Shown: positions 1 through 10,114, counted from the first letter of the stretch. The stretch is DNA of 64,000 nucleotides from Acetivibrio mesophilus (GCF_004102745.1 NZ_RLII01000008.1:62001-126000); one strand, 5' to 3'. Notes: generated by a model not told the origin, from the letters alone. Translations and numbers: made by a program.

Positions 1-566
1 AGACAACAGAAGAGACATGGATAAAGGTTGCACCTAGAAGTGAAGATGTGTCCATTTCTGTAAAATCCGATGGCGCAGGAGAGTTTGCCGCTATTGTAAA
101 GATTATGTTCGGAAGCTCCGGCTACAGAGTTAACTATGATGATGTTGTTACAATTGCGGAAGGCACAAAGAAAATATCTTTTGTAGGTGAGGCTGATATT
201 CAGGCATGGACAGGTGGTTCTCCGACAGTTATGACTGAGAAAACTTTGACATATCATTTGGGTAAGCTCAGCAAGGGTGATTACTCCTTTACATTCAAAA
301 GCTCTGACTTTAGCAAGATATATGAGTTTGAAGTACTCCCAGATGTGTACATATGCTACGGTGATATAAATGATGACGGTAAAATTAACTCAACAGATTA
401 TACTTTAATAAGAAGATGTATCCTTGAGAGAAGATATGATGAAAGAGCAGACATAAATGTAGATGGGGTTGTGAATTCGACCGATTTGACAGTTTTTAAA
501 AGATATTTGCTTAAAATGATAAACACTCTTCCATACCGCAAAAGTAGTGAATATATCATTTTTTGA
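1..566 (+). CDS. C-terminal part of a dockerin type I (cellulosomal) protein; 5' end outside window
   Basis: The reading frame is open from base 3, so the true start lies upstream. The last ~70 residues hold two dockerin repeats with calcium-loop signatures GDINDDGKINSTD and ADINVDGVVNSTD. Type I dockerins plug secreted enzymes into cohesins of a cellulosomal scaffoldin. The Ser-Thr pair in both loops is the cohesin-recognition signature typical of C. thermocellum, as opposed to the Ala-Leu/Ile type of C. cellulolyticum. The ~110 residues before the dockerin look like a beta-rich module that I do not recognise (possibly X2- or CBM-like), and no catalytic domain is visible. A 16-residue tail follows the dockerin. 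The dockerin call is firm. What the protein does as an enzyme cannot be told from this fragment. Confidence 0.85.
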   Translation, partial: TTEETWIKVAPRSEDVSISVKSDGAGEFAAIVKIMFGSSGYRVNYDDVVTIAEGTKKISFVGEADIQAWTGGSPTVMTEKTLTYHLGKLSKGDYSFTFKSSDFSKIYEFEVLPDVYICYGDINDDGKINSTDYTLIRRCILERRYDERADINVDGVVNSTDLTVFKRYLLKMINTLPYRKSSEYIIF

Positions 567-596
567 TTCGCGAAAGGGTACTTAATGGTAAAGTTT

Positions 597-632
597 AAAG
601 AGGTTGGCGAATAATTTGCCATCCTCTTTTTT
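597..632 (+). terminator. Rho-independent terminator after the dockerin gene
   Basis: An AAAGAGG...CCTCTTT stem with inner TTGGC/GCCA pairing is followed by a T run. It separates the dockerin gene from hprK. Confidence 0.75.
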
Positions 633-775
633 ATATCTTTTTAGCTATGTTTATTTTATTGCTATGATATAATATAATAAATTGCGGAGAGATTCTGGAC
701 ATTGGATTCTGTCGATGTAATTTTGAAATATTGCATTAGGAAGGTATAAATATATTTGTACTTGGAGGAATAATT

Positions 776-1711
776 ATGTTTTCAGTTACTTTAAAAAAAA
801 TAAAGGAAAATTTTTCGTTGGAACTAATTACAAATGATGAAGATAGGTTGGAGGATATTCTGATAACATCTACAGATGTGAACAGACCCGGGTTACAGCT
901 GGTGGGGTATCTAGAGTATTTCGGAACTGACCGAATACAAATGATAGGGAAAGTTGAGACCAGTTATCTTGCAGGGTTGACATCGATGGAGCGCTATTCC
1001 CGCCTTGATGAGTTTTTTAGATGTGGCTTTCCTTGTATGGTGGTAGCAAGAGGACTTGAGGTTTTTCCTGAAATGCTTGAGGTATCTAAAAAATACGGTA
1101 TCCCGATTTTAAGGACGAATGATGTTACATCAAGAATATTGAGCGCGTTAATCAGCTACCTTAACGTTGAGCTTGCTCCAAGAGTTACAAAGCACGGGGT
1201 GCTTGTTGAGGTATATGGGGAAGGTATCCTGATATTGGGGGAAAGCGGTGTTGGAAAGAGTGAGACCGCCTTGGAGCTGGTGAAGAGAGGTCACAGACTT
1301 GTGGCAGATGATGTGGTGGAAATCAGAAAGGTATCCGACAAGACCCTATTTGGAACTGCTCCCGACATAATAAGACACTTCATTGAAATAAGAGGAGTTG
1401 GAATACTTGATGTTAAGAATCTTTATGGTGTGGGTTCAGTAAAGGTTACTGAAAACATAAACCTTGTTATACAGCTTGAATTCTGGAATGAAAAGAAAAA
1501 CTACGATAGGTTGGGCTTGGTCGATGAGTATACCGACATACTTGGGATTAACGTTCCGTCCCTTACGATTCCTGTAAGACCTGGTCGAAATCTTGCTATA
1601 ATCGTGGAAGTGGCAGCTATGAACAATAGGCAGAAGAATATGGGTTATAATGCTGCCAGAGCTTTAAATGACAGAGTATTAGGAGAAATAAGCAAATCGT
1701 CCGATGAGTAA
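776..1711 (+). CDS. hprK: HPr kinase/phosphorylase
   Basis: Bifunctional cytoplasmic enzyme that phosphorylates Ser46 of HPr with ATP or PPi and dephosphorylates it, setting carbon catabolite control in Firmicutes. The 311 residues match the family length. An N-terminal HPrK_N domain covers ~1-130, a conserved His is at ~140 (KHGVLV), the Walker A loop GESGVGKS is at ~155-162, and the HprK signature [14 protein letters not shown] is at ~200-213. The ATG start is preceded by a strong TGGAGG. It heads a + strand series with the PHP gene, murB, rapZ and yvcK. Its partner HPr is encoded at 8778-9044. Confidence 0.96.
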   Translation: MFSVTLKKIKENFSLELITNDEDRLEDILITSTDVNRPGLQLVGYLEYFGTDRIQMIGKVETSYLAGLTSMERYSRLDEFFRCGFPCMVVARGLEVFPEMLEVSKKYGIPILRTNDVTSRILSALISYLNVELAPRVTKHGVLVEVYGEGILILGESGVGKSETALELVKRGHRLVADDVVEIRKVSDKTLFGTAPDIIRHFIEIRGVGILDVKNLYGVGSVKVTENINLVIQLEFWNEKKNYDRLGLVDEYTDILGINVPSLTIPVRPGRNLAIIVEVAAMNNRQKNMGYNAARALNDRVLGEISKSSDE

Positions 1712-1751
1712 TCTACAAGATTTGATGTACAGATGAAATGGAGGAGTAGTT

Positions 1752-2477
1752 TTGAAATTTGTAGTAGATACACATACACACACCATATCCAGCGGGCATG
1801 CTTACAGTACAGTTCAGGAAATGGCCAGAGAGGCTTCTTTAAACGGCATTGAGATGTTTGTTGTAACTGACCATGGACCTGCTATGAAGGGAGCACCGTG
1901 TCTTTATCATTTCGGTAATCTCAGGGTTATACCGGAGGTGCTATATGGTGTAAAGATACTAAAGGGAGTCGAGGCAAACATAATTGATTATACAGGCGGA
2001 CTGGATATGCCCGATGAGTATCTGAGAAGACTTGATTTTGTCATTGCAAGTTTTCATGACATTTGCATTGAGCCCAAGACCCAAGAAGAACACACTCAGG
2101 CTATGATAAATGTGCTGCAAAATCCTTATGTGGATGCCATTGCACATCCCGGAAATCCCCAGTTCCCGGTGGATATCAAAAGGGTTGTGGGTGTGGCAAA
2201 GGAGAATGGAAAACTAATAGAAATAAATAATCACTCTTTTGTGACAAGAAAAGGTTCTGAGGAAAATTGTAAAGAATTTGCCAGAGAGTGCAAGAGGCAA
2301 GGAGTTAAGATAGTATGTGGAAGCGACTCTCATATTAGCTTTGATGTGGGACGTTTTGACAGGATATACAAGCTCCTTGAGGAGGTCGACATACCTTCAG
2401 AGTTGATTATGAATACATCCGTTGATAAGCTTGAGGAGTATATAAAGCAGAAAAAGGCGAGAATAGGAAGGAAATAA
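1752..2477 (+). CDS. PHP-domain phosphoesterase (YcdX-like)
   Basis: Predicted cytoplasmic metal-dependent phosphatase of the PHP family, 241 residues. The N-terminal HTHT motif (VDTHTHT), the TDHGP motif near residue 40, HPGNPQ in the middle and GSDSH near the C-terminus supply the trinuclear metal ligands expected for the YcdX-type subgroup. The start is TTG at 1752, chosen because GGAGGAG lies six bases before it and translation begins MKFVVDTHTHT as in homologues. It follows hprK by 40 bases and is probably co-transcribed. The natural substrate is not predictable from sequence. Confidence 0.85.
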   Translation: MKFVVDTHTHTISSGHAYSTVQEMAREASLNGIEMFVVTDHGPAMKGAPCLYHFGNLRVIPEVLYGVKILKGVEANIIDYTGGLDMPDEYLRRLDFVIASFHDICIEPKTQEEHTQAMINVLQNPYVDAIAHPGNPQFPVDIKRVVGVAKENGKLIEINNHSFVTRKGSEENCKEFARECKRQGVKIVCGSDSHISFDVGRFDRIYKLLEEVDIPSELIMNTSVDKLEEYIKQKKARIGRK

Positions 2478-2591
2478 AGTGTAGACGGCTTAATTTTTGG
2501 ATAAAATAACATATTGAATTCTATATGCTTCGCTGCTCAAGTAAAATAATAGTATGGACTGTAAAATAGTTATAGTAAGGAGCTGACGTTA

Positions 2592-3506
2592 TTGGAAAAA
2601 GAGGTTTTTGTGGAGAAAATTAAGGAAATTGTCGGTTCTGAAAATGTTAAACCGGATGAACCTATGAAGAATCATACTTCATTTAAAGTTGGGGGACCGG
2701 CAGATATTCTAGTTACTCCCGTATCTGTCTTGCAATTGAGCCAAGCTATTCAACTTTGCAAAAATGAAAATGTTCCGGTATTTATTATGGGAAATGGAAC
2801 AAACTTGATCGTTAGAGATAAAGGAATAAGAGGAGTAGTTATAAAAATATATGATAATCTAAATGAATTCACCGTCAAAGACGATATTATTACTGCATAT
2901 GCTGGCGTGCTTCTTTCAAAAATTTCAATGGCTGCTTATGAAAACGGTCTAACAGGTCTTGAGTTTGCCTCGGGGATACCCGGGACGCTGGGCGGGGCAG
3001 TTGCAATGAATGCAGGAGCATATGGAGGAGAAATGAAGGATGTGATAATTGAAACCGAATTTATTGATAGAGATGGCGAGCTTAGGGTTATCCGGGATGA
3101 TGAGCACCAGTTTGGGTACAGGACCAGCCTTATTCAGAAACATTCGGGCATAGTTATCAGGTCTTCGATGAAGCTAAAAAAGGGAAGTAAAGAAGAAATA
3201 AAAGCGATGATGGAAGATTTAACAAAAAAGAGACAGGATAAACAGCCTCTGGAAATGCCGAGCGCAGGCAGTGTCTTTAAAAGACCGGAAGGATACTTTG
3301 CAGGAAAGCTAATCGAGGATTGTGGACTTCGCGGATACCGCATTGGTGGAGCAGAGGTTTCAACAAAGCACTGCGGTTTTATTATTAATACAGGAGATGC
3401 TATAGCTAAAGATATTTTGGATTTAATTGCACATATACAAAGCACAGTTAGGATGAAATTTGGAGTTGATATGCAAACGGAAGTGAGAATTGTTGGGGAA
3501 GCATAA
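2592..3506 (+). CDS. murB: UDP-N-acetylenolpyruvoylglucosamine reductase
   Basis: FAD- and NADPH-dependent enzyme that reduces UDP-GlcNAc-enolpyruvate to UDP-MurNAc in peptidoglycan precursor synthesis, cytoplasmic. The 304 residues fit type II (Gram-positive) MurB. The FAD-binding PP-loop region includes [34 protein letters not shown] and the catalytic Ser region SAGSVFKRP near residue 230. The start is TTG with AAGGAG upstream. It stands in the typical clostridial order murB-rapZ-yvcK-whiA. Confidence 0.95.
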   Translation: MEKEVFVEKIKEIVGSENVKPDEPMKNHTSFKVGGPADILVTPVSVLQLSQAIQLCKNENVPVFIMGNGTNLIVRDKGIRGVVIKIYDNLNEFTVKDDIITAYAGVLLSKISMAAYENGLTGLEFASGIPGTLGGAVAMNAGAYGGEMKDVIIETEFIDRDGELRVIRDDEHQFGYRTSLIQKHSGIVIRSSMKLKKGSKEEIKAMMEDLTKKRQDKQPLEMPSAGSVFKRPEGYFAGKLIEDCGLRGYRIGGAEVSTKHCGFIINTGDAIAKDILDLIAHIQSTVRMKFGVDMQTEVRIVGEA

Positions 3507-3546
3507 ATAGATTCTCACTGGAAGATAGTTATTTTGGGAGGTACAA

Positions 3547-4422
3547 ATGAAATTACTGATAATTACTGGTATTTCGGGAGCTGGAAAGAGTCTTGTTGTT
3601 AAATATCTGGAAGATATAGGTTTTTTCTGTGTTGATAATCTTCCGCCTCTGCTTATACGCAAATTTGCTGAGATTTGCATTAAAAGTAGAGGGAAAATAA
3701 ATAAAATAGCTCTTGTTATAGATATTAGAGGGGGCGAGCTTTTTAATGACCTTGTTCCCGAACTCAATGCTTTAAAAGAAGCGGGAATTGACTATGAGGT
3801 TCTTTTTCTTGAGGCATCGGATCAAGTGCTTATTAAAAGGTATAAGGAGAGTAGGCGCGCCCACCCGCTTGCGGCTGAAGGAAGACTGATTAAGGGTATA
3901 AAGGATGAAAGGGAAATTCTATCTAAGATCAGGAAAAATGCGACTTATGTTATTGATACATCAAATCTGACGCCAAGGCAGCTTAAGGAAGAGATTTTAG
4001 CCATATTTGTTGAAGGCAGGAAGTTTGACGGGATGATAGTGAATATTATTTCCTTTGGCTTTAAATATGGTATACCGTTTGAATGTGATCTGGTTTTTGA
4101 TGTCAGATTTATTCCAAACCCTTTTTATATAGATACTATGAAAAATAAGACGGGTAAGGATGAAGCGGTCAGGGATTATGTGATGGGTTTTAATGAAACC
4201 ACTGATTTTTTGACCAAACTCAAGGATATGCTGGATTTTTTAATACCGAACTATATAAAGGAAGGTAAGTCACAGCTTGTCATAGGAGTAGGGTGTACCG
4301 GTGGAAGACATAGATCTGTGGCTATTTCCGAAGCATTATTTTCGTATCTTTGCGGCAAGGAACACAGGGTGGTTATTGACCACAGAGATATAGACAAGGA
4401 TGGTAGGAGCAACAAAAAATGA
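3547..4422 (+). CDS. rapZ: RNase adapter / nucleotide-binding protein RapZ (YvcJ)
   Basis: Cytoplasmic P-loop protein of the RapZ/YvcJ family, 291 residues. In E. coli RapZ delivers the small RNA GlmZ to RNase E. In Bacillus YvcJ hydrolyses GTP/ATP and its role is less clear. An N-terminal P-loop GISGAGKS is at ~8-15, and the conserved C-terminal domain contains IGVGCTGGRHRSVAI and a final HRDIDKDG. It starts at ATG behind GGGAGG, 40 bases after murB, and its stop overlaps the start of yvcK by four bases (ATGA), so the two are translationally coupled. Confidence 0.93.
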   Translation: MKLLIITGISGAGKSLVVKYLEDIGFFCVDNLPPLLIRKFAEICIKSRGKINKIALVIDIRGGELFNDLVPELNALKEAGIDYEVLFLEASDQVLIKRYKESRRAHPLAAEGRLIKGIKDEREILSKIRKNATYVIDTSNLTPRQLKEEILAIFVEGRKFDGMIVNIISFGFKYGIPFECDLVFDVRFIPNPFYIDTMKNKTGKDEAVRDYVMGFNETTDFLTKLKDMLDFLIPNYIKEGKSQLVIGVGCTGGRHRSVAISEALFSYLCGKEHRVVIDHRDIDKDGRSNKK

Positions 4423-5738
4423 AAAATAATAATTGGCCACGAAAAAATATAGCAGGATACCGATGGTTTCTTATGACCATTTTGGGAATTATCTTTATTA
4501 GTGCAAGTATGTTTTTGGCATATAGGTATGATAGTATTTTGGACATCGTTTGTTCGATACTTTTTATTATATCGGGCTGTATGTTTATTATTGTTTCTGT
4601 ACGGCTTATTGCAACTGACATGTTGCATAAATACCTTAGAAATAGTTCAAAAGAAATATGCGTCAAAGACAAAGACAGTTGCGTATATGAAAAGGAAATT
4701 CTCGATAAGGGACCGAAAATAGTGGCAATTGGAGGAGGTACCGGTCTCTCGACAATGCTTAGAGGCCTTAAGGCTTATAGTTCAAATATAACAGCTGTGG
4801 TTACAGTTGCTGATGATGGAGGCGGATCCGGAGTTTTGAGGCAAGACCTTGGGATACTTCCTCCTGGAGATATCAGAAACTGTATTATGGCCCTTGCCGA
4901 TACCGAGCCGATTATGGAAAAGCTGCTTCAGTATAGATTTCAAGATGGAATGCTGAAGGGACAAAGCTTTGGTAATCTGTTTCTTGCAGCAATGGATGGT
5001 ATTTCTCCAAGCTTTGAACAGGCTGTTCAAAGAATGAGTGATGTGCTTGCAGTAAAAGGAAGAGTGCTTCCTGTTACTCTTGAGGACATCAAATTGTGTG
5101 CAGAGCTTGAGGATGGGTATGTTGTTGCCGGAGAGTCTAAAATCGGCGATCATAACAGCTTTCACAGGTGTGCAATTAAGAGGGTATATTTGGAACCTAG
5201 AAAGGTAAAGCCCCTGGATGAGGTGATAGAAGCAATCGGCGAAGCGGATGTGATTGTCTTGGGACCGGGAAGTCTCTTTACAAGTATAATTCCCAACCTG
5301 CTGGTTGACGGTGTTTGTAATGCGATAAAGAATTCAAAGGCTTTGAAGGTATATGTGTGCAATGTTATGACCCAGCCTGGGGAAACTGAGGGATATTCCG
5401 TTTCGGATCATATAAAGGCTCTTGAAAGGCATTCGTTTCAGGGAATTGTTGATTACTGCATTTTTAATACCGCCGATATACCTGAATTGCTGAAAAAGAA
5501 GTATGCTGAGGATGGGGCGCAAATTGTAAGAGTTGACCCGGATGAGTTGGATAAACTAGGTATAAAATTGGAGGGAGGTGACTTTGTCTGCATAAATAAC
5601 AGCTATATTAGACATGATACAATGAGATTGGCACAGGCCATCATGAATCTGGTTATTGAAAACGCATTTGGAAAAGATAATAGAAAGTCAGCCGGTTATG
5701 TAAATGCAATTAAGCAATATAAAAATATGGTTGGATAA
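4419..5738 (+). CDS. yvcK: YvcK/CofD-family gluconeogenesis factor with N-terminal membrane segments
   Basis: YvcK family protein, required in Bacillus for growth on gluconeogenic carbon sources and for normal cell shape. It is CofD-like and binds nucleotide-sugar ligands. The conserved core begins with VAIGGGTGLSTMLRGLK (~residue 103) and continues with VTVADDGGGSGVLR and the GDIRNC motif. The 439 residues exceed the ~320 of Bacillus YvcK. The extra ~100 N-terminal residues contain two hydrophobic helices (about residues 14-33 and 38-65), so this copy is probably tethered to the membrane. It overlaps rapZ by four bases. Confidence 0.92.
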   Translation: MKNNNWPRKNIAGYRWFLMTILGIIFISASMFLAYRYDSILDIVCSILFIISGCMFIIVSVRLIATDMLHKYLRNSSKEICVKDKDSCVYEKEILDKGPKIVAIGGGTGLSTMLRGLKAYSSNITAVVTVADDGGGSGVLRQDLGILPPGDIRNCIMALADTEPIMEKLLQYRFQDGMLKGQSFGNLFLAAMDGISPSFEQAVQRMSDVLAVKGRVLPVTLEDIKLCAELEDGYVVAGESKIGDHNSFHRCAIKRVYLEPRKVKPLDEVIEAIGEADVIVLGPGSLFTSIIPNLLVDGVCNAIKNSKALKVYVCNVMTQPGETEGYSVSDHIKALERHSFQGIVDYCIFNTADIPELLKKKYAEDGAQIVRVDPDELDKLGIKLEGGDFVCINNSYIRHDTMRLAQAIMNLVIENAFGKDNRKSAGYVNAIKQYKNMVG

Positions 5739-5766
5739 AAAATAACTAAAATGCGGAGGAATGAAC

Positions 5767-7734
5767 ATGGACTTTGGAAAATCAAGTTGGAGAACTTACG
5801 AACAGGGGATTCAGAGGGAATGGCTTTTGACCAACGGAATAGGAGGATTTTCGTCATCCACAATTATTGGTTCAAATACCAGGAGATACCATGGTTTGCT
5901 GGTAGCATCTCTAAAACCTCCTGTAAGCAGGCACTTGATATTGTCAAAAATTGATGAATGCGTCACTATTGATAATGAATCATTCAATTTGTTTTCCTAT
6001 GAAGTGCCGGGTTTTATAATGAATGGATACCATCATCAGGAGCGATTTGAGTATGATTTGCATCCAAAGTACATTTACAGAGTCAAGGATGTTTACATTG
6101 AAAAGGAGATATGCATGGTTTATGGTGAAAACACTGTTGCAGTGGTTTATCACGTCATAAACGGAGCAAGTAGGACAAATTTAAGACTCACTCCCCTTGT
6201 AAACTTCAGGGACTATCATTTTAATTCCAGTAGAGCATATATGAATTTTGACAGGAAGTCTAAAAAAGATGTTTTAATAGTGCGGCCTTCCTGCTACGAT
6301 ATTGACATTAGCCTGTACTTAAGTGATGGAAAGTTTACGGAGCTTAACGATGCATGGTTCTACAATATGGATTATGCTGTGGAAAGGGAAAGGGGCTTGG
6401 CTTCGACTGAGGATCATTATATACCCGGGTACTATGATATTGAAATAGAGCCCATGGAAGAAAAATATATTACCTTTATTGCAACTGTAGAGAAAAACAT
6501 AAGCCAGAAAGATGGCCTTCAAATAATAGAAAAAGAAAACAATAGACTTCATAAGCTGATCGATAAAGCCGGATACAAGGATGAACTGGCAAAAAGACTG
6601 GTTTTGGCGGCAGACGACTTTATAGTACATAGAGAGTCGACAAATGCGAAAACCATAATTGCAGGGTACCCATGGTTTACCGATTGGGGAAGGGATACCA
6701 TGATAGCCCTTACCGGACTTACTTTGTCAGCACGCCGCTTTGAGGATGCAAAGGAAATTCTCTATACATTTTCAAAATACGTCAAGGACGGGCTGATACC
6801 GAATATGTTCCCCGATGCCGGACATGAGCCGCCATACAACAGCGTTGATGCTGCTTTGTGGTATTTTGAGGCTGTCAATAAATATATCAAATACACCCAT
6901 GACTATAAATTTATTAAGGAACATATTTACGAAGGACTAAAAGAAATAATTGACTATTACTCAAAAGGAACTCATTTTAATATAAAAGCCGATAAAGATT
7001 ACCTGATTACTGCCGGCGATGAACATACTCAGCTTACATGGATGGATGCCAAGGTGGGGGATTGGGTAGTTACTCCGCGCCATGGGAAGGCTGTAGAGAT
7101 AAACGCCTTATGGTACAATGCCTTAAAGATTATGTCTTCACTCTCAAAGCATTTTGAAGAAGATGCCGGGCTATACGATGAGATGGCTGAGAAAGTGAAG
7201 AAGTCCTTTGTTGATAGCTTTTGGAATGAAGAAAAAAATTGCCTTTACGACTGTCTCACACAGAGCTATAAGGATGACAAGATAAGACCCAACCAGATAT
7301 TGGCCATAAGTCTATCAAATCCGATAATTGAGGGAGATAAGGCAAAGAGCATTGTAGACACAGTTTTGAAAGAACTTTATACTGCCTATGGGTTAAGGAG
7401 TCTATCCCCTAGAGAAAAGGAATATGTAGGGGTGTATGCAGGCGATCAGTACAAAAGAGACGGAGCATACCATCAGGGTACAGTCTGGACATGGCCTCTT
7501 GGTCAGTTTATAACTGCATACCTTAAGGTAAATAATTATTCGCCGCAAGCCAAGAAAATGGCCTTGAGATTCATTGAGCCTTTTAAGGATCATCTTCAAG
7601 ATGCTTGTCTTGGTTCGATTTCCGAGATATTTGACGGCAATGAGCCGTTGATACCTAGGGGTTGCTTTGCACAGGCATGGAGTGTGGCGGAAATACTAAG
7701 GGCTTACATTGAAGATGTAATGCAATTAATATAA
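5767..7734 (+). CDS. Glycogen debranching enzyme-like amylo-alpha-1,6-glucosidase (GDE C domain)
   Basis: Predicted cytoplasmic glycosidase of the glycogen-debranching type, 655 residues. The N-terminal GDE_N domain carries WLLTNGIGGFSSSTIIG and RRYHGLL. The C-terminal (alpha/alpha)6 barrel has YPWFTDWGRDTMIAL (~residues 302-316), TWMDAKVGDWVVTPRHGKAVE and YHQGTVWTWPLG, with the acidic residues expected for catalysis. It would cleave alpha-1,6 branches of glycogen or related glucans. ATG 5767 is preferred over ATG 5761 because GGAGGA abuts 5761 but sits seven bases from 5767. It is inserted between yvcK and whiA, which are often adjacent. Confidence 0.85.
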   Translation: MDFGKSSWRTYEQGIQREWLLTNGIGGFSSSTIIGSNTRRYHGLLVASLKPPVSRHLILSKIDECVTIDNESFNLFSYEVPGFIMNGYHHQERFEYDLHPKYIYRVKDVYIEKEICMVYGENTVAVVYHVINGASRTNLRLTPLVNFRDYHFNSSRAYMNFDRKSKKDVLIVRPSCYDIDISLYLSDGKFTELNDAWFYNMDYAVERERGLASTEDHYIPGYYDIEIEPMEEKYITFIATVEKNISQKDGLQIIEKENNRLHKLIDKAGYKDELAKRLVLAADDFIVHRESTNAKTIIAGYPWFTDWGRDTMIALTGLTLSARRFEDAKEILYTFSKYVKDGLIPNMFPDAGHEPPYNSVDAALWYFEAVNKYIKYTHDYKFIKEHIYEGLKEIIDYYSKGTHFNIKADKDYLITAGDEHTQLTWMDAKVGDWVVTPRHGKAVEINALWYNALKIMSSLSKHFEEDAGLYDEMAEKVKKSFVDSFWNEEKNCLYDCLTQSYKDDKIRPNQILAISLSNPIIEGDKAKSIVDTVLKELYTAYGLRSLSPREKEYVGVYAGDQYKRDGAYHQGTVWTWPLGQFITAYLKVNNYSPQAKKMALRFIEPFKDHLQDACLGSISEIFDGNEPLIPRGCFAQAWSVAEILRAYIEDVMQLI

Positions 7735-7830
7735 TTAAAACACTAGAAATTTATTGCGATATAGGGTATAATTTGTGTGCGATTTAATGCTTGGGGAAAT
7801 AAGCAATAATTATTATATGGGGTGTCTGCT

Positions 7831-8775
7831 TTGTCGTTTTCATCGGCAGTTAAGAATGAGTTGTGCAGAATTGATACGGAGCATAATGGCAGCTTATTTG
7901 AGCTTGCGGCTGCAGCGAGAATAAGCGGGCTTATAAAAGTCGTTAACACCAATGAGATTAATCTTAGGCTAATAACCGAGAATGCTGCATTTGCCCGCAG
8001 GGTATTTTCTCAGATCAAGGATTTGTATGGGATTAACGCCGAAATAAGCATAAGAAGAAGCCGCAAACTAAAAAAAAATATTGTCTATATCCTTGTACTC
8101 ACTTCATCGAAAGGCCTTATGAAAGTGCTCGAGGATATTAATATCAGAGTATCTGAAAAGGTGGAATATGTGCCCTATGCCGAAGGTATGAAGAAAAAGG
8201 AATGCAGAAAGGCATACTTGAGGGGTGCATTTTTAGCATCGGGGTCAATGAGTGACCCGGAAAAGACATATCATTTGGAAATAATCTGCCACAATATGAT
8301 TTTAGCAACTGAAGTGAATGAGTTGATGGATAGTTTCAATTTAAACTCGAAGGTTACAAAGCGAAAAGGAAATTATGTGGTTTATCTTAAAGAAGGTGAG
8401 AACATAGTTGACTTTTTGAATATAATCGGAGCACATTCCGCGCTTTTAGAGCTTGAAAACATTAGAATTTTAAAGGAAATGCGGAACAATGTCAACAGAA
8501 TAGTGAACTGTGAGACGGCAAACCTGCAAAAGACAGTGGATGCTTCGGTAAGGCAGGTGGAGAATATCAACTATATTAGAGATAATCTTGGCTTTGATAA
8601 ACTGCCGGAAAATCTCAGAGAAATAGCAAGGATAAGGCTTAATTACAGCGATGCCAGTCTTAAGGAGCTTGGAGAAATGTTAAATCCGCCCCTTGGCAAG
8701 TCTGGAGTTAATCATAGATTGCGAAAGCTGGATAAGATTGCTGAGAGCTTAAGAAATATGAAAGGAGAGTTATGA
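7831..8775 (+). CDS. whiA: DNA-binding protein WhiA
   Basis: WhiA is a conserved Gram-positive DNA-binding protein, needed for sporulation in Streptomyces and affecting division and chromosome segregation in Bacillus. The homing-endonuclease-like LAGLIDADG N-terminal domain includes [17 protein letters not shown] (~residues 128-144). The C-terminal helix-turn-helix includes [24 protein letters not shown]. The start is taken as TTG 7831 ([13 protein letters not shown]), which matches homologues and has GGGGTG seven bases upstream. GTG 7822 is the alternative and adds three residues. The stop overlaps the first possible ATG of ptsH. Confidence 0.93.
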   Translation: MSFSSAVKNELCRIDTEHNGSLFELAAAARISGLIKVVNTNEINLRLITENAAFARRVFSQIKDLYGINAEISIRRSRKLKKNIVYILVLTSSKGLMKVLEDINIRVSEKVEYVPYAEGMKKKECRKAYLRGAFLASGSMSDPEKTYHLEIICHNMILATEVNELMDSFNLNSKVTKRKGNYVVYLKEGENIVDFLNIIGAHSALLELENIRILKEMRNNVNRIVNCETANLQKTVDASVRQVENINYIRDNLGFDKLPENLREIARIRLNYSDASLKELGEMLNPPLGKSGVNHRLRKLDKIAESLRNMKGEL

Positions 8776-8777
8776 AA

Positions 8778-9044
8778 ATGGTTGAGAAGACTATTAAGAT
8801 AACTAATCCGGCAGGACTACATGCACGACCGGCAGCACTTTTTGTACAAACTGCAGGTAAGTTTACTTCGAATGTCTGGATTAAGGTGGGATCAAAAAAG
8901 GTAAATGCAAAGAGTATAATGGGACTTATGTCTTTAGCTGTTTCACAAGGGACAGAGGTTGTAATTGGAGCAGATGGAGAAGATGAGGATAAGGCCCTAA
9001 ATGAGCTTATTGACCTTGTTACGGCAGGTTTGGAAGAAGAGTGA
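8778..9044 (+). CDS. ptsH: Phosphocarrier protein HPr
   Basis: Small cytoplasmic PTS carrier and, in its Ser-phosphorylated form, corepressor for CcpA-type catabolite control. Starting at ATG 8778 (AAAGGAGAG upstream) places the active histidine at residue 15 (GLHARPA) and the HprK target serine at residue 46 (KSIMGLM), which is the canonical numbering. ATG 8772 would add two residues and overlaps the whiA stop. HprK is encoded 7 kb upstream. A second, histidine-less HPr-like gene lies at 44462-44689 on the other strand. Confidence 0.95.
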   Translation: MVEKTIKITNPAGLHARPAALFVQTAGKFTSNVWIKVGSKKVNAKSIMGLMSLAVSQGTEVVIGADGEDEDKALNELIDLVTAGLEEE

Positions 9045-9069
9045 TATAAGGTATTAATTTACTAAAAAT

Positions 9070-9142
9070 AAAAATATCGGCAAATTGCAACAAAATTTAC
9101 ACTCGGATGTTGATTTTTGATGTGATTTGTCGATATTTTTTT
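9070..9142 (+). terminator. Long stem-loop terminator after ptsH
   Basis: The arms AAAAATATCGGCAAAT and ATTTGTCGATATTTTT pair almost perfectly around a ~39-base loop and run into T residues, ending the hprK-ptsH block before the spoIIA operon. Confidence 0.65.
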
Positions 9143-9237
9143 ATTCATATTACAAAACCTTACATTATTCTTTGAAGGGGGAAATAATGTTTTGGAAGAA
9201 TAGACATTAGTACAACGGACAGTGGAGGAGGATAAAC

Positions 9238-9573
9238 TTGAATATTAGATTAACGAACAGAGGAAATACTTTAGTCGCGGCATTAAATGGTGAACTGGAT
9301 CACCACACCGCTGATTATATAAGGCAGAAACTGGATGCTGAAATGCTGAAGTCCACCACAAAAAATGTGGTTTTGGACTTTTCGAAGGTTACTTTTATGG
9401 ATAGCTCAGGTATCGGAGTTATTATGGGAAGATATAAAAATATACAGAAGTTAAACGGGAAAATGTCTTTAGCCGGTGTTAATGAGCGGATAAGGCGCAT
9501 TTTTGAGATGTCGGGACTGCTGAAATTAATGTCGGCTTATGATAGCATAGATGAAGCTATTAATAAAATGTAA
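9238..9573 (+). CDS. spoIIAA: Anti-sigma F factor antagonist SpoIIAA
   Basis: STAS-domain protein that, when dephosphorylated, frees sigma F from SpoIIAB in the forespore. The 111 residues and the phosphorylation-site motif FMDSSGIGVIMGRY (Ser at ~56-57) are diagnostic. The start is TTG 9238 with GGAGGA upstream. It is the first gene of the spoIIA operon, 13 bases before spoIIAB. Confidence 0.95.
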   Translation: MNIRLTNRGNTLVAALNGELDHHTADYIRQKLDAEMLKSTTKNVVLDFSKVTFMDSSGIGVIMGRYKNIQKLNGKMSLAGVNERIRRIFEMSGLLKLMSAYDSIDEAINKM

Positions 9574-9586
9574 AGGGGTATAAAGA

Positions 9587-10036
9587 ATGAATCCAATAAA
9601 TGAAGTCAAGCTAGAGTTTGTTAGTAAATCAAGTAATGAAGCATTTGCCAGAGTTGTTGCGGCGGCTTTTGTATCTCAAATAGACCCGAATATAGAAGAA
9701 CTTGCAGATGTCAAAACGGCAGTTTCTGAGGCTGTGACAAATGCGATAATTCATGGCTATGAAAATAAAGTAGGTCTTGTGAAGATGACCTGCAAGCTCT
9801 ATGAAGATGCTGTAGAAATAAGTGTAACTGATGAGGGCAAGGGCATAGAAGATATAGAGAAAGCAAGGGAGCCTATGTTTACTTCTAGACCTGATATGGA
9901 AAGGTCAGGTATGGGATTTACCGTTATGGAGAGTTTTATGGACAAGGTTGAGGTTGTATCTGAGGTTGGTAGCGGTACTACCGTAACAATGTTCAAGACT
10001 TTTAGTTCTGTTAGGGGTAAAAACAATGCCTTGTAA
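9587..10036 (+). CDS. spoIIAB: Anti-sigma F factor SpoIIAB
   Basis: GHKL-fold serine kinase and anti-sigma factor that holds sigma F inactive and phosphorylates SpoIIAA. The 149 residues contain the N box (AVSEAVTNAIIHGYEN), G1 box (DEGKGIED) and G2 box (RSGMGFTVMESFMD). It is the middle gene of the spoIIA operon, with an AGGGG ribosome-binding site just after spoIIAA. Confidence 0.95.
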   Translation: MNPINEVKLEFVSKSSNEAFARVVAAAFVSQIDPNIEELADVKTAVSEAVTNAIIHGYENKVGLVKMTCKLYEDAVEISVTDEGKGIEDIEKAREPMFTSRPDMERSGMGFTVMESFMDKVEVVSEVGSGTTVTMFKTFSSVRGKNNAL

Positions 10037-10114
10037 TAGAAATCATTTCTGGGGTATGCGGGATACAAGCACAGGTAATTCCGTGATAGAACTAATACCT
10101 GAGAGGATATGGGG

